Source: Bacteroidota bacterium (GTDB taxonomy: Bacteria; Bacteroidota; Bacteroidia; AKYH767-A; OLB10). Taken from it: a DNA stretch of 64,000 bases. Position 1 is the stretch's first letter. Each line of letters begins with the position of its first letter. Made by a program: the position numbers and the translations under genes. Below the pieces are notes generated by a model. The model ran no database searches and was not told the origin of the DNA. It was given only the letters and a program-made list of their open reading frames with translations. Below, in pieces: positions 25,345 through 34,491 of the stretch. Location: the NCBI GenBank assembly GCA_016717725.1, contig JADKFA010000045.1, positions 62,001 to 126,000 of the forward strand, in the 5' to 3' direction.

Positions 25345-26886
25345 TTAATAATTCGCAATGGCATAATTCACTGCTGACGATGCATTGAGATTACCATAAC
25401 CTTTACTGCTATTTTTTACAGGATAAAACTGTGCAGTATTCGTTAAGCAAGTCATCAATTGGGCTTTGTTCATGTTTGGTTTTGTACTTAATACCAGCGC
25501 TGCTATACCTGCAGCTGTGGCTGTGGCGCAAGAGCTACCACCAATATAGGTTGGTGTACTTCCAGAAGGTGCCAGACTTAATGAATTGCGACTAGAATTT
25601 GAACTTCTTTCCATGGTAATGGTATACATCACGGAGCTTCCATCATGACAAGAAGCGCACTTACTTCCATTTTCTTTTACTCCAGTAACTGCAATGCAAG
25701 CTGAGTAAGCGGCAGGATAAATTACACCCCACCAACTGGTCCAACTATAAGAAGTTCCGGCAGCAGCGAAAATTGTTTTACCTAAATTATTTGCATAGTC
25801 AGCACCATCTTTTAACACGCCGCTTGAGAATGGAGTTCCCATGCTTAAAGAAATAATTCGCACATCGGAACGATTACCCATTTTTATAAAAGCATTCTTG
25901 GTTGCTGTTTTTTCCGAAGATCCATCTAGCACCACATCATTAGCAGCACGAATAAAATGCAAACCACTTTTATAAGCAACTCCAGTAGTAGCATTTTGAT
26001 TATTCCTTGGACCTGCTGCCAATCCACACATACTTGTACCATGTGTGCACGAATTATACGCACTCGTTCCTAAGGTATAATCTGTAGAAACCGAACGCCC
26101 AACATTTGAATCTCCGTTGTTAAACAGAGAACCCAAAAGCGATTGAGCAGTACTTAATCCGGCATCAATAACACCAATGGTGATTCCTTCTCCTTGACTT
26201 GCATTCCATGCAGCAGGAATATTTTGATTGTTAAAATTCCATGGTACCAGAGCACCGGGGGTTACCGTTGTATAATCGCTCGTACTTAAACCATAAAATG
26301 ATCCATCACATCCTGAACCCGCTCGATTTACATCATTGGGCCAATAATCCATGGGCTCGAGATAACGTACATTCTGCAAATTTCTAAGCTTAGTCAAAAC
26401 CGTTTTATCAGTTAATCGGAGCGTTAAAATAGGAAGTATTGGATCGTCTTCAATTAGAATATCACTCCATTTAATGGAGGTGCCAGTAGTTTTATTCAAC
26501 TCTTCTAAAATCATCTTTTTCAAGTCATCATGAACTTTTTTATAGGCACCAGCTTGCACGTTCACCGTATGTATTTTTGAACTGATATCACCAGCGTTGG
26601 CAGGTTGATAACCGATAGCCACACTCTGATCGCTCTCTACGATGGCACTCCAAAGCGTTTTCATATCTACATCCTCCCAATGAAAATCGTTTTTTGATTC
26701 AAGGGTAGAAATAATCATTTGATCCAGTTTTAATTTATCCAACGAATTCCCTAGTGGCACCGATTCGGGATTTGATTTTTCCACGAGAACATTTTCTTGT
26801 TCTTCTTGATTTGATTCCTCATTCTTGTTACAAGCACTGAATAATACAGTGAGGACAGTGGCAATAGTAAATAGTAGTTTTTTCAT
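25345..26886 (-). CDS. S8 family serine peptidase, lipoprotein
   Basis: 513 residues. A lipobox (LFSAC, C19) replaces a normal signal peptidase site, so the protein is probably anchored in the outer membrane. An N-terminal region of about 200 residues probably serves as an inhibitor-like propeptide. The subtilisin catalytic triad is complete: D241 (IGVIDAG), H282 (THGTSMCG) and S452 (GGSSCATATAAG). No T9SS sorting tail is present; the protein ends at NASSAVNYAIANY. Substrate unknown. There are several cysteines near the active site, unusual for subtilisins and perhaps disulfide-forming. Confidence 0.92.
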   Translation of the reverse strand: MKKLLFTIATVLTVLFSACNKNEESNQEEQENVLVEKSNPESVPLGNSLDKLKLDQMIISTLESKNDFHWEDVDMKTLWSAIVESDQSVAIGYQPANAGDISSKIHTVNVQAGAYKKVHDDLKKMILEELNKTTGTSIKWSDILIEDDPILPILTLRLTDKTVLTKLRNLQNVRYLEPMDYWPNDVNRAGSGCDGSFYGLSTSDYTTVTPGALVPWNFNNQNIPAAWNASQGEGITIGVIDAGLSTAQSLLGSLFNNGDSNVGRSVSTDYTLGTSAYNSCTHGTSMCGLAAGPRNNQNATTGVAYKSGLHFIRAANDVVLDGSSEKTATKNAFIKMGNRSDVRIISLSMGTPFSSGVLKDGADYANNLGKTIFAAAGTSYSWTSWWGVIYPAAYSACIAVTGVKENGSKCASCHDGSSVMYTITMERSSNSSRNSLSLAPSGSTPTYIGGSSCATATAAGIAALVLSTKPNMNKAQLMTCLTNTAQFYPVKNSSKGYGNLNASSAVNYAIANY

Positions 26887-27091
26887 GGGTTTTGATTTAA
26901 TGGTTGAAATTTAGAAATAATCCCGATATGGGGGTGGCAAAGAAAAAAATATTTTTAGGCTCTGCCTTAAAAATAACCGTTATTAGTCGACTACAAGTGT
27001 TTACAAGCGACTAAAACATAGAAATTTAGACAAATAGTCCATATTTACCAAACCTTCCCTAAAAATAGCCCTTCGGTAAACACTTTCTTCT

Positions 27092-27099
27092 TAATTTTG
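27092..27099 (+). promoter_or_regulatory. -7 element of sodB
   Basis: TAATTTTG matches TAnnTTTG exactly and lies 32-39 bases before the sodB ATG. No clear -33 TTTG was found at the usual distance. Confidence 0.5.
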
Positions 27100-27130
27100 C
27101 TATTCTAATTAAATAAAACCTATAAAAATC

Positions 27131-27730
27131 ATGTCTTTTACACTCTCCCCCCTTCCTTACGATTATGCTGCTTTAGAGCCTCATATTGATGCGCGCACCA
27201 TGGAGATTCATCATAGCAAGCACCATCAAGCTTATGTTAATAATCTCACCGGTGCTATTGCAGGCACCGATGCAGAAAAAATGAGCATTGAAGAAATCTG
27301 CAAAAATATTTCTAAATTTCCAATGGCTGTTCGAAATAATGGCGGTGGACATTACAACCACGATTTGTTTTGGTCGGTGATGAAGCCTAACGGTGGCGGC
27401 TTACCGACAGGAGCACTTAACGATGCGATCAACGCTGCATTTGGTAGTTTCGATGAATTCAAAACGAAGTTCAACACTGCTGGGGCTACACGATTTGGTT
27501 CTGGATGGGCTTGGTTGATTAAAAACAGTGCTGGAAAATTAGAAATATGCTCAACACCAAATCAAGATAATCCGTTAATGGATATCGCTGAGGTGAAAGG
27601 AACACCACTCTTAGGATGTGATGTTTGGGAGCATGCTTATTACCTCCACTATCAAAACCGTCGTCCCGATTATATGACTGCATTTTGGAATGTCATTAAC
27701 TGGGATGAAGTGGCGAAACGCTTTGCGTAA
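27131..27730 (+). CDS. sodB: superoxide dismutase, Fe/Mn type
   Basis: 199 residues, cytoplasmic (no signal peptide). It converts superoxide to hydrogen peroxide and oxygen. The four metal ligands are H27 (MEIHHSKHH), H77 (HYNHDLFW), D164 and H168 (DVWEHAYYLHYQNRR). Residues around the ligands fit the Fe/Mn family; whether iron, manganese or either is used cannot be decided by eye, so the sodB symbol is conventional. A 10-bp terminator hairpin follows. Confidence 0.96.
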   Translation: MSFTLSPLPYDYAALEPHIDARTMEIHHSKHHQAYVNNLTGAIAGTDAEKMSIEEICKNISKFPMAVRNNGGGHYNHDLFWSVMKPNGGGLPTGALNDAINAAFGSFDEFKTKFNTAGATRFGSGWAWLIKNSAGKLEICSTPNQDNPLMDIAEVKGTPLLGCDVWEHAYYLHYQNRRPDYMTAFWNVINWDEVAKRFA

Positions 27731-27748
27731 ATAACATTTGCAATTGAT

Positions 27749-27794
27749 AAAAAGGATTTGATGAGAAGGAAAACCTTTGAATTGAATCCTTTTT
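27749..27794 (+). terminator. terminator of sodB
   Basis: The arms AAAAAGGATT (27749-27758) and AATCCTTTTT (27785-27794) are perfectly complementary. An inner AAGG/CCTT stem and the trailing T-run support intrinsic termination. Confidence 0.7.
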
Positions 27795-27859
27795 AAAAAA
27801 CTAACAATATTTTTCTTTAATTCTTTAATCAACTCATTTTAAAAAAAATTACATTACAC

Positions 27860-28699
27860 ATGGAAAAGGACAAAATAATTAAATTGAACAAATCCTTTGA
27901 AGCATTTGCCTACATCGAAGACGACATCGAATATTGGATGGCACGTGAATTACAAGAACTACTTGGATATTCCGATTGGCGAAATTTTTTAAACATCATT
28001 GAAAAAGCAAAAGACAGCTGCAAAACCAATAAAGAACCTGTTTTAGACCATTTCGTTGACGTCAACAATATGGTTCCAATTGGCTCTGGAGCAGTGCGAG
28101 AACAGAGTGATATTATGCTTACACGATATGCATGCTATCTTATCGCACAAAATGGCGACCCGAAGAAAGAACAAATAGCATTTGCACAGAGTTATTTTGC
28201 TATTCAGACACGCAAACAAGAATTGTTGGAAGAACGCATCCAACTTAATGAACGATTGCAAGCAAGGGAAAAGTTGGCTGCTGCAGAAACAGAGCTGTCA
28301 AGAAATATTTTTGAAAGAGGAGTGGATAATAAAGGATTTGCTTCTATAAGAAGTAAAGGTGATTGGGCACTTTTTGGTGGAAATAGTACGAGTGATATGA
28401 AACGCAAACTTGGTATTTCTGTAAATCGTCCGCTAGCTGATTTTTTACCTACTATCACTATTACTGCTAAGCAACTCGCAACAGAAATTACAAATTTTAA
28501 TGTGAAGAAAGATGATCTACTTGGGGAAAAGAAAATAACCGAGGAGCATATTAAAAATAATAAAGATATTCGAACACTACTCGGAAAAAGTGATATTATT
28601 CCTGAAGATTTACCAATAGAAGAAGACATTAAAAAATTAGAAAGGAATGTAAAAAATTCTAATAAGGAGATTCCGAAGAATAAATTGAAAGGGAAATGA
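27860..28699 (+). CDS. dinD: DinD-like DNA-damage-inducible protein (BRO-N domain)
   Basis: 279 residues. The N-terminal BRO-like domain (EYWMARELQELLGYSDWRNF) continues into VDVNNMVPIGSGAVREQSDIMLTRYACYLIAQNGDP and a helical C-terminus (RSKGDWALFGG; KRKLGISVNRPLADFLPTIT). This matches DinD of E. coli, an SOS-induced protein reported to inhibit RecA filament activity, found scattered in many bacteria probably through transfer. Codons 63-72 contain a near-palindrome whose sequence reappears as a perfect palindrome 160 bases past the stop. No LexA box was identified upstream. Confidence 0.88.
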   Translation: MEKDKIIKLNKSFEAFAYIEDDIEYWMARELQELLGYSDWRNFLNIIEKAKDSCKTNKEPVLDHFVDVNNMVPIGSGAVREQSDIMLTRYACYLIAQNGDPKKEQIAFAQSYFAIQTRKQELLEERIQLNERLQAREKLAAAETELSRNIFERGVDNKGFASIRSKGDWALFGGNSTSDMKRKLGISVNRPLADFLPTITITAKQLATEITNFNVKKDDLLGEKKITEEHIKNNKDIRTLLGKSDIIPEDLPIEEDIKKLERNVKNSNKEIPKNKLKGK

Positions 28700-28860
28700 A
28701 GTTGTCAATTGAAAAAGGATTTAAAGAGAGGTTTACTCTTTAAGTTGGCTCCCTTTTTTGGAGATTTTATAGAGCCATGACAACATTTAATTCGATTCAA
28801 TTTTACAAAATTTCAACCACTCAAAAAAGCAGACTGGAAACACTATAAAAATAGGTTCAG

Positions 28861-28888
28861 ACCATTTCGTTGACGTCAACGAAATGGT
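28861..28888. repeat. perfect 28-bp palindrome repeating a segment of dinD
   Basis: Centre TTGACGTCAA, ends ACCATTTCG/CGAAATGGT; every base is self-complementary. The 21 bases at 28860-28880 (GACCATTTCG...GTCAAC) are identical to a stretch inside dinD starting at 28047, where the palindrome has two mismatches. One frame reads SDHFVDVNEMVHAS, close to DHFVDVNNMV of DinD, so it may be a remnant of a second dinD copy. Confidence 0.85.
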
Positions 28889-28950
28889 TCACGCCAGCAT
28901 AAAAAGTCAAACTTATTTGAATTGAAAAAAATACTTTCACTCTATATCAT

Positions 28951-30333
28951 TTATAACGATTTAACAAAAGCAAGCAGTGCATTTCGGTCAGAAGTACTCA
29001 AAGCTTTTACAAAATCAATAGAGTTTTTTGCTTCTCCATCGTGCCAGAGAATAGCTTCCATTAGATTTCTTGCGCGACCATCGTGTAAATAAAAATTATG
29101 ACCGTTTACAATTTGTGTTAATCCAATACCCCACAAAGGTGGTGTGCGCCATTCTGAACCACTCGCGGTATACGTTGGCCGATTATCAGAGAGTCTGGTA
29201 CCCATATCGTGTAGAAGCAAATCGGTGTAAGGATGAATAATTTGATTCGATGCTTCTGGAAAAGCAACATGGGTTCGCGTACGAATAGTTGGAAGATGAC
29301 AGCCTGAACAATTCGCCTGTGTGAATAATGCTTTCCCGCGCTTTACCATAGCGTCCGTTACTTTTCTACGCGCCGGCACTGCAAGTGTTCGCACATAAAA
29401 TATAACGGCATTAATGATACTATCGGGTACTTCAGGCTCATCTCCCAACTGATCATATTGAATTTGTCCGTAACTACTTTCTCTTTTCAAGATATAGCTA
29501 GTAATCCCCATATCTTCATTGTAAGCGCCTGCTACTTGTTGATCTAATGTAGGTGCTTCACATTTCCATCCAAATCGACCAATCATCATTTTTTTCGATT
29601 TCTCATCCCACACAAGATTGGATTTACCTGAGATTCCATCTCCATCATCATCATTTTCGTCGGCAAAAGATTTCAAGGTATTTTCGTCGATTTCCTCTAA
29701 CAATCCAAGTCCGTGCAACGGAGGCGATACGCGAGCGGAGTACATCCATCCTGCTGATAATGGCAAATATGAATTTACAAAACTCCAATTTGGCGATCGC
29801 AATGAAACCGAATCACCATTATCAAAATAAAACCAAGATTCATTCCATGTTACTTGCACACCCGCTTCAGGCTGGATACCAAAAATGGCTTTATCTTGCA
29901 ATTGCCCTCCGAAACCCGGAGCTCCGAGAGGTTCTCCATGATCACCTACTCCAGGAACACTCACTCGAAACAACATACTGGAGAGCGCTTCATTTCCTAA
30001 AATAGGTTTCCCTCTACCATCATTAATATGACAATTAACACAAGAATTACTATTGTAAATGGAACCTAACCCTTGAAATTGAGGAGATGGAGAAGAAATG
30101 AACGTTGCTTCAAAATGGGCATCACCCAAATCATGAAAATCTAAACGATCGCCAGAAAGTGTTGGAAACGCTGCTGAAAAAGCACCAACACCTTCTGAAA
30201 AAACCGTTTGCGAACCACCTGAAAGTCGTTCATCCATCATCGACTCATCAAAATCATCAGCCTTTCGACAAGCACTGATGAACATGATGATACTTGAAAA
30301 AAATAAGAGGCAAACGATATAAAGATTCTTCAT
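28951..30333 (-). CDS. di-heme oxidoreductase (DUF1111, c-type cytochrome) lipoprotein
   Basis: 460 residues from the ATG at 30333, chosen because it starts a lipoprotein signal (IIMFISAC); an in-frame ATG 48 bases earlier overlaps the preceding gene. Two c-type heme sites, CVNCH (98-102) and CSGCH (342-346), and the DUF1111 layout (NDGRGKP; HDMGTRLSDNRP; WRTPPLWGIG; FLHDGRA) place it with the di-heme peroxidase/thiol-oxidoreductase-like family. It is probably periplasmic or outer-membrane anchored and redox active. Last gene of the porin-Rieske-imelysin operon; one base separates it from imelysin. Confidence 0.9.
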   Translation of the reverse strand: MKNLYIVCLLFFSSIIMFISACRKADDFDESMMDERLSGGSQTVFSEGVGAFSAAFPTLSGDRLDFHDLGDAHFEATFISSPSPQFQGLGSIYNSNSCVNCHINDGRGKPILGNEALSSMLFRVSVPGVGDHGEPLGAPGFGGQLQDKAIFGIQPEAGVQVTWNESWFYFDNGDSVSLRSPNWSFVNSYLPLSAGWMYSARVSPPLHGLGLLEEIDENTLKSFADENDDDGDGISGKSNLVWDEKSKKMMIGRFGWKCEAPTLDQQVAGAYNEDMGITSYILKRESSYGQIQYDQLGDEPEVPDSIINAVIFYVRTLAVPARRKVTDAMVKRGKALFTQANCSGCHLPTIRTRTHVAFPEASNQIIHPYTDLLLHDMGTRLSDNRPTYTASGSEWRTPPLWGIGLTQIVNGHNFYLHDGRARNLMEAILWHDGEAKNSIDFVKALSTSDRNALLAFVKSL

Positions 30334-30334
30334 T

Positions 30335-31417
30335 TTAATTGGTAATATTCTGTTGAATGAATGGAAGTAATTCCAATTCAAGTGTTGATTTCAGTGTATT
30401 AATTTGATTAATTACATTTTGCACTTGAGTAGGTTGGCTAGAAATTGCTTGACCAAAAGGAACCGTAATTCCATTAAAAGAATTTAATGCATTTTCAATA
30501 TCTGTAGAGATGGAATTGTGTAATGCTAAATTATTTTTAGAAATAAAATCATTCAAGCCAGAACCATCCACATTATACTTTCCGAAATACACATTCTTCA
30601 CACCCTGGATATTGTTTTTAAAATCGATTAAAGAATTTTGACTGAAAGGAGACTCTTCTAGTGATGGATCTAATGCGGTAAATGGATCATAAATTTTTCC
30701 GTTTGCCACTTCATCACAAATTCCTATCATGGCATTTACCAATTCTTCGAATACCGCTTTTTGTGATGGGTAAATACTATTCACATTACCAGCTTCAACA
30801 ATTTGCTCCGAATAATTGTCAACCACAGAAGGATCCCAACTTGCACGAAGTGAAGTTGCTTTTATTTGCAAATCGGCTGACAGGGCAATTAAATATTCTC
30901 TTTCACGAGAAGTAAATGCGCCCGGAGCTTTATTTCCATTTGTGCCCCACAATAAATACTCAGCAGGATGATATCCTTTTAATTCGTCACCGAGGCTATT
31001 TACAAAAGATTGAGTAAATGCATTTCCAGTAGCTAATAAAGAATCTAAAGAAGCATAATCAACTGGCCATGTATCGGTACTTGGATCAATATTATTTGTA
31101 GACACTGGGCCAAAAAGAAAAGCTTCACTTTGCTCCCATGTACCTCTAACATCCTTCCAAGCATTTCTTGCATTGTCGAGGTTAGTTTGATTTTGCGTTC
31201 CATCGAAACTTAGACAAGCTGAATAAAAACTATTCATCTTGTTTTCCATTTCCTGATACGTAGCTAATGCAATATGCTGACTAAAATCTTGCAAAATATT
31301 ATTTTGAATTTGCTCATTACTCAAACTCGTTGTGGAGTTATTATCATCATTATCCTTCTCACAAGAAGTGATAAAAACTAAACAACAAATGGGAATAATT
31401 ACTTTTAAATTTTTCAT
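30335..31417 (-). CDS. imelysin family lipoprotein (peptidase M75-like, iron-associated)
   Basis: 360 residues. Lipobox FITSC (C19). The imelysin GxHxxE signature is GYHPAE (G148, H150, E153), followed by YLLWG. Imelysins are periplasmic or surface proteins of iron-regulated loci (IrpA, EfeO relatives) and probably bind iron or heme; the proposed peptidase activity is doubtful. The four-base overlap with the Rieske gene and a one-base gap to the di-heme gene show tight co-expression. Confidence 0.93.
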   Translation of the reverse strand: MKNLKVIIPICCLVFITSCEKDNDDNNSTTSLSNEQIQNNILQDFSQHIALATYQEMENKMNSFYSACLSFDGTQNQTNLDNARNAWKDVRGTWEQSEAFLFGPVSTNNIDPSTDTWPVDYASLDSLLATGNAFTQSFVNSLGDELKGYHPAEYLLWGTNGNKAPGAFTSREREYLIALSADLQIKATSLRASWDPSVVDNYSEQIVEAGNVNSIYPSQKAVFEELVNAMIGICDEVANGKIYDPFTALDPSLEESPFSQNSLIDFKNNIQGVKNVYFGKYNVDGSGLNDFISKNNLALHNSISTDIENALNSFNGITVPFGQAISSQPTQVQNVINQINTLKSTLELELLPFIQQNITN

Positions 31418-31845
31418 GTGATTATTATTTGTATGATTTGATTATGTGTATTTGTTTTAAATTGAGTGAGTGGGTTTATTGCTGGACCGGCTAGCACATC
31501 CCCATTAAAATTAAACTTGCTACCATGCAAATTACAAGTGAGTCCAGAGGTGTTTGCGACTAATGCATTGTCGAGATGGGAGCATTTCATCAATAATGCT
31601 GAATACTTTTGTTCTGGTTTCTTAATTAATAAAATATCAAAATCAATTTTATTTGTTCTAATAATTTTCACCTTTTCATTTTCAAGAAAAATATTTTCAG
31701 GTACTTGGATTATTTGATCGACTAGTTCTGTCTTGTAAACATCCAACGTCGAACAGCTTGAAATTAAGCTAGACATAGCACCCAAGCTGGCTACTGCTAC
31801 GCAGAAGGAGCAAGAATTTTTAATAAATTTTCTTCTTGACTCCAT
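31414..31845 (-). CDS. Rieske [2Fe-2S] domain lipoprotein with Tat-like signal
   Basis: 143 residues. The N-terminus combines a twin-arginine motif (SRRKFIK) with a lipobox-like LISSC. The Rieske ligands are C88-S-H90 and C104-N-L-H107 (CSHLDN...CNLHGSKF). A small stand-alone Rieske protein carries electrons between redox partners. Tat export would deliver it folded with its cluster. It lies between porin (one base away) and imelysin (four-base overlap), suggesting transfer of electrons to or from the di-heme protein of the same operon. Confidence 0.88.
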   Translation of the reverse strand: MESRRKFIKNSCSFCVAVASLGAMSSLISSCSTLDVYKTELVDQIIQVPENIFLENEKVKIIRTNKIDFDILLIKKPEQKYSALLMKCSHLDNALVANTSGLTCNLHGSKFNFNGDVLAGPAINPLTQFKTNTHNQIIQIIIT

Positions 31846-31846
31846 C

Positions 31847-33058
31847 TTAAAAACTATAAGCGATACCTAACTGATAAAAATTATTCTTAGGAAGGTAAGC
31901 TGGGGCGTTTGGACTTGGATTAAAAATAAGATTCGGATTTGGATCTCCCGTTTCCACGTGTGTGCAATCGAACTTTACAGCTACACCACGCATTGGCATG
32001 TAGGTAAGTCCAATGATCAAATACTTTTGATTATACAAATCATCATCAATCCCATTTTCAGGAATACTATTCATCAAATCAAGTGCTTCATAACGGGAGA
32101 AAATTGTAAGTTGTTTATTTTTCCATTTTGTGGACTCCAATAAATTATAACCTACCTCCACCATATATCCGTACATCGATTCGGCAGCATTGCTGGCATA
32201 AGCAGTATTTAATTTTTCCGCATCTTTAATGGATACGACAGTACCTAATCCTTTTATAGTGATGCCATTTTTCCGATATTGTATATTTGCTTCACCTAAC
32301 GTTACCGGAGTACCGAAAGGTCCTGAATCCAATCCCAAAGAATCTGCAGCTCGGGGTGTTAATCCTACTGAACCTCCATAATATCCCGAAATTTGAAAGC
32401 GAAAATCTGAAAAATAATATAAGAGAGAAGCGGTAGTAGCCATATTGGAAGCAGACGCATTTCTACCTTCATAACGCGCATCACGAATACCAGAAGATCC
32501 AACAATACCTTCTGAATTCAATCCATTCATCAATCCAACACTCCAATTCAGCCCCGGAATAAAATTACTCGATCCATAATATCCAACACCCAGTTCACGC
32601 CATGTGCTCGGAATAATCATTCGTTCTACAATATGTCGATCATTACCATTAAAGGTAGTTGGCAAATGTTTTTCATTTAAAACACCAATGCGTGGAATAA
32701 TTAAACCGGCAAATAAAGAATGTTTACGATTCAAATCAAATTTAAGCAAACATTGTTCTAAAGCAATTTCACCGCCATTCGCATCTACTTTTGCATTCTC
32801 AATTTCAATTTCAGAAAAGAAAGTTATTTTACTATTGAATCGATATCCAACAAACAACACATTACGAGTTAAACTAGCTGTTGCTGTTTTATAATTTTCA
32901 TCATAAGAATATTTTGCTTCACCATAGCCAGATAAAATTACGTTCTTACCATTGGGAGTTAATCCTGCATTTAAGGAGTCTTCCCTAGTTAAAAACTGCG
33001 CTCTTGCCGGAAGTACGAATAAACATAGTAGAGCGCATAGATTGATCAATAATTTCAT
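31847..33058 (-). CDS. outer-membrane beta-barrel porin
   Basis: 403 residues from the ATG at 33058, which begins a signal peptide (MKLLINLCALLCLFVLPARAQF); an in-frame ATG at 33097 lies inside the operator. The mature part has alternating amphipathic strands and ends in a barrel-closing aromatic (NNFYQLGIAYSF). It resembles the phosphate-selective-porin-like (OprO/OprP) or general porin families of Bacteroidota. First gene of the operon; likely the uptake channel for the metal handled by imelysin. Substrate not determined. Confidence 0.82.
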   Translation of the reverse strand: MKLLINLCALLCLFVLPARAQFLTREDSLNAGLTPNGKNVILSGYGEAKYSYDENYKTATASLTRNVLFVGYRFNSKITFFSEIEIENAKVDANGGEIALEQCLLKFDLNRKHSLFAGLIIPRIGVLNEKHLPTTFNGNDRHIVERMIIPSTWRELGVGYYGSSNFIPGLNWSVGLMNGLNSEGIVGSSGIRDARYEGRNASASNMATTASLLYYFSDFRFQISGYYGGSVGLTPRAADSLGLDSGPFGTPVTLGEANIQYRKNGITIKGLGTVVSIKDAEKLNTAYASNAAESMYGYMVEVGYNLLESTKWKNKQLTIFSRYEALDLMNSIPENGIDDDLYNQKYLIIGLTYMPMRGVAVKFDCTHVETGDPNPNLIFNPSPNAPAYLPKNNFYQLGIAYSF

Positions 33059-33078
33059 GACTATTTTTTTGGTGGTCG

Positions 33079-33086
33079 CAAAGATA
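33079..33086 (-). promoter_or_regulatory. -7 element of the porin/imelysin operon
   Basis: On the minus strand TATCTTTG matches TAnnTTTG and lies 21-28 bases upstream of the porin start. Its upstream edge is shared with the inverted repeat at 33085-33105. Confidence 0.6.
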
Positions 33087-33105
33087 TTTAGAATCATTCT
33101 AAATA
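33085..33105 (-). promoter_or_regulatory. Fur-like operator of the porin/imelysin operon
   Basis: A perfect 10-1-10 inverted repeat: arms TATTTAGAAT and ATTCTAAATA around one C. The inner 15 bases fit the 7-1-7 layout of Fur-family boxes. It would block the adjacent promoter when bound. A close relative lies upstream of sufA. Binding by Fur is inferred, not shown. Confidence 0.6.
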
Positions 33106-33322
33106 AGGAAATATATTTTTAAATTATTGATTTTGATATATTTAAAATGATTATCGGACGCATTTAGGATCAAAATGGGGCTAAAAATGAAATTTTAGAT
33201 GATCAATTTAGTGCATTAAAATGGTATAAAAAGCGGGTACTAGCTCAACAAAATCTTTATGAGAACAGAAGAAGATTTATCAATCAACACTACTTTTACC
33301 TATAAAACTAACTAAGTAAAAT

Positions 33323-33622
33323 ATGAAAAAAGAAGGCTTATTAAAATTAGTTGATGATGTGAAAAACATGGAATTAAACGATGATAACTGCAACGAAATA
33401 TTAATTTCTTTCCACGAAATACAATCTAAAGTAAAAGATTTTTTTCCTGAGCAAATCAAACTTCAGGCTAGGATACAAAAAATAATGCTGAGAGAATATA
33501 AGAGTTTTCAAATACAGCATAAAATATATTTAGAGGGCAATTGTGATATAAACAGGCTTTCTCCCCCTTTTTCTTCATTAAAAATAGCAATTGAACATGA
33601 TCTATGGTTCGACAATTTTTAA
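33323..33622 (+). CDS. hypothetical protein, 99 residues
   Basis: Not recognised. Soluble, helix-rich, charged (KKEGLLKLVDDVKNMELND; FHEIQSKVKDFFPEQIK). No signal peptide, membrane segment or known motif. It is preceded by a good A-rich leader and a near-consensus TACTTTTA. First gene of an AT-rich plus-strand island lying between two minus-strand housekeeping blocks, so horizontal gain is possible. It might instead be the relic of a longer gene. Confidence 0.5.
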   Translation: MKKEGLLKLVDDVKNMELNDDNCNEILISFHEIQSKVKDFFPEQIKLQARIQKIMLREYKSFQIQHKIYLEGNCDINRLSPPFSSLKIAIEHDLWFDNF

Positions 33623-33738
33623 GTTTGGCATTAGGCACATCTGCATTGTTAAAACAACAAACCATTTTAAATCATTATTGAAAACTTCTTGCCATTTTTT
33701 AAAAAATATGACATAAAAAATTAATCCGCGAATTTAAT

Positions 33739-33746
33739 TACTTTTG
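33739..33746 (+). promoter_or_regulatory. -7 element before the membrane-protein gene
   Basis: TACTTTTG matches TAnnTTTG and ends 18 bases before the ATG at 33765. No -33 TTTG is visible. Confidence 0.45.
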
Positions 33747-33764
33747 ATACAATAATTAAATCTT

Positions 33765-34442
33765 ATGAAAACGATATCCGAGAAAACAAAACTAATCTTT
33801 GCAAAAGAGATAATTATACTTTTTTCGTGTTGTATAATTATTGCGATCATTGGTCTATTCATGATTTTAAGCACTATCTATTATGAATCTCGAACTGAAA
33901 ATTTAAAGGAAAGAATAAACTCTGAATATAAGTTTATTGATTCACTCGAAGTCAATTTTGAAACCCCTATTGATACTTGTATTTATTTATATAATGAAGA
34001 TACAGTAGATGTTTACGTTTTAGATTTAATCTCATTCATTAAGCATTATCCCACAGCAAAATTTATAAGAACAAAATCCTCAACCAAATTTATAAGTGCC
34101 AATAACTTTTCAATACCAATAAAAATTGACACCAATGTTTACGATATCCCAATAAACAATGTTTCTGAATTCTTATCGGACGTAACCGATGCAGAATATT
34201 TTCCAATTACTTCTAAAAGTGACTCTTGGATTTTATTTAAAAAACATGTGAAGGATTTGGGAGAAAAAAGCTTAGAACTTGAAGATACAAAAAATAGAAT
34301 TTACTCAACTACAAACATAAATGATACTATTTATTGGAGTGCCATTTTCCTTTTTTCAGTAGCCTACCCTCTTAGATTTATACTTTATTTGCTAAGTTGG
34401 TCTTTTACTATTTTAAAAAAAACAAGAAAAAATTCTATTTGA
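33765..34442 (+). CDS. hypothetical protein with N- and C-terminal membrane segments
   Basis: 225 residues, not recognised. One hydrophobic segment at about 17-38 (IIILFSCCIIIAIIGLFMIL) and one near 195-215 (YWSAIFLFSVAYPLRFILYLL) flank a ~150-residue domain probably facing the periplasm, with several S/T/D-rich strands. A two-TM protein with a sensor-like loop is one reading; no enzymatic motif is visible. It has its own -7 element and ends 49 bases before the next gene, so it may be cotranscribed with the following three genes. Confidence 0.6.
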   Translation: MKTISEKTKLIFAKEIIILFSCCIIIAIIGLFMILSTIYYESRTENLKERINSEYKFIDSLEVNFETPIDTCIYLYNEDTVDVYVLDLISFIKHYPTAKFIRTKSSTKFISANNFSIPIKIDTNVYDIPINNVSEFLSDVTDAEYFPITSKSDSWILFKKHVKDLGEKSLELEDTKNRIYSTTNINDTIYWSAIFLFSVAYPLRFILYLLSWSFTILKKTRKNSI

Positions 34443-34491
34443 TTTCAATATTGTTTAAAAAATTAGTTTAATTAATTATCAAAATAATATA

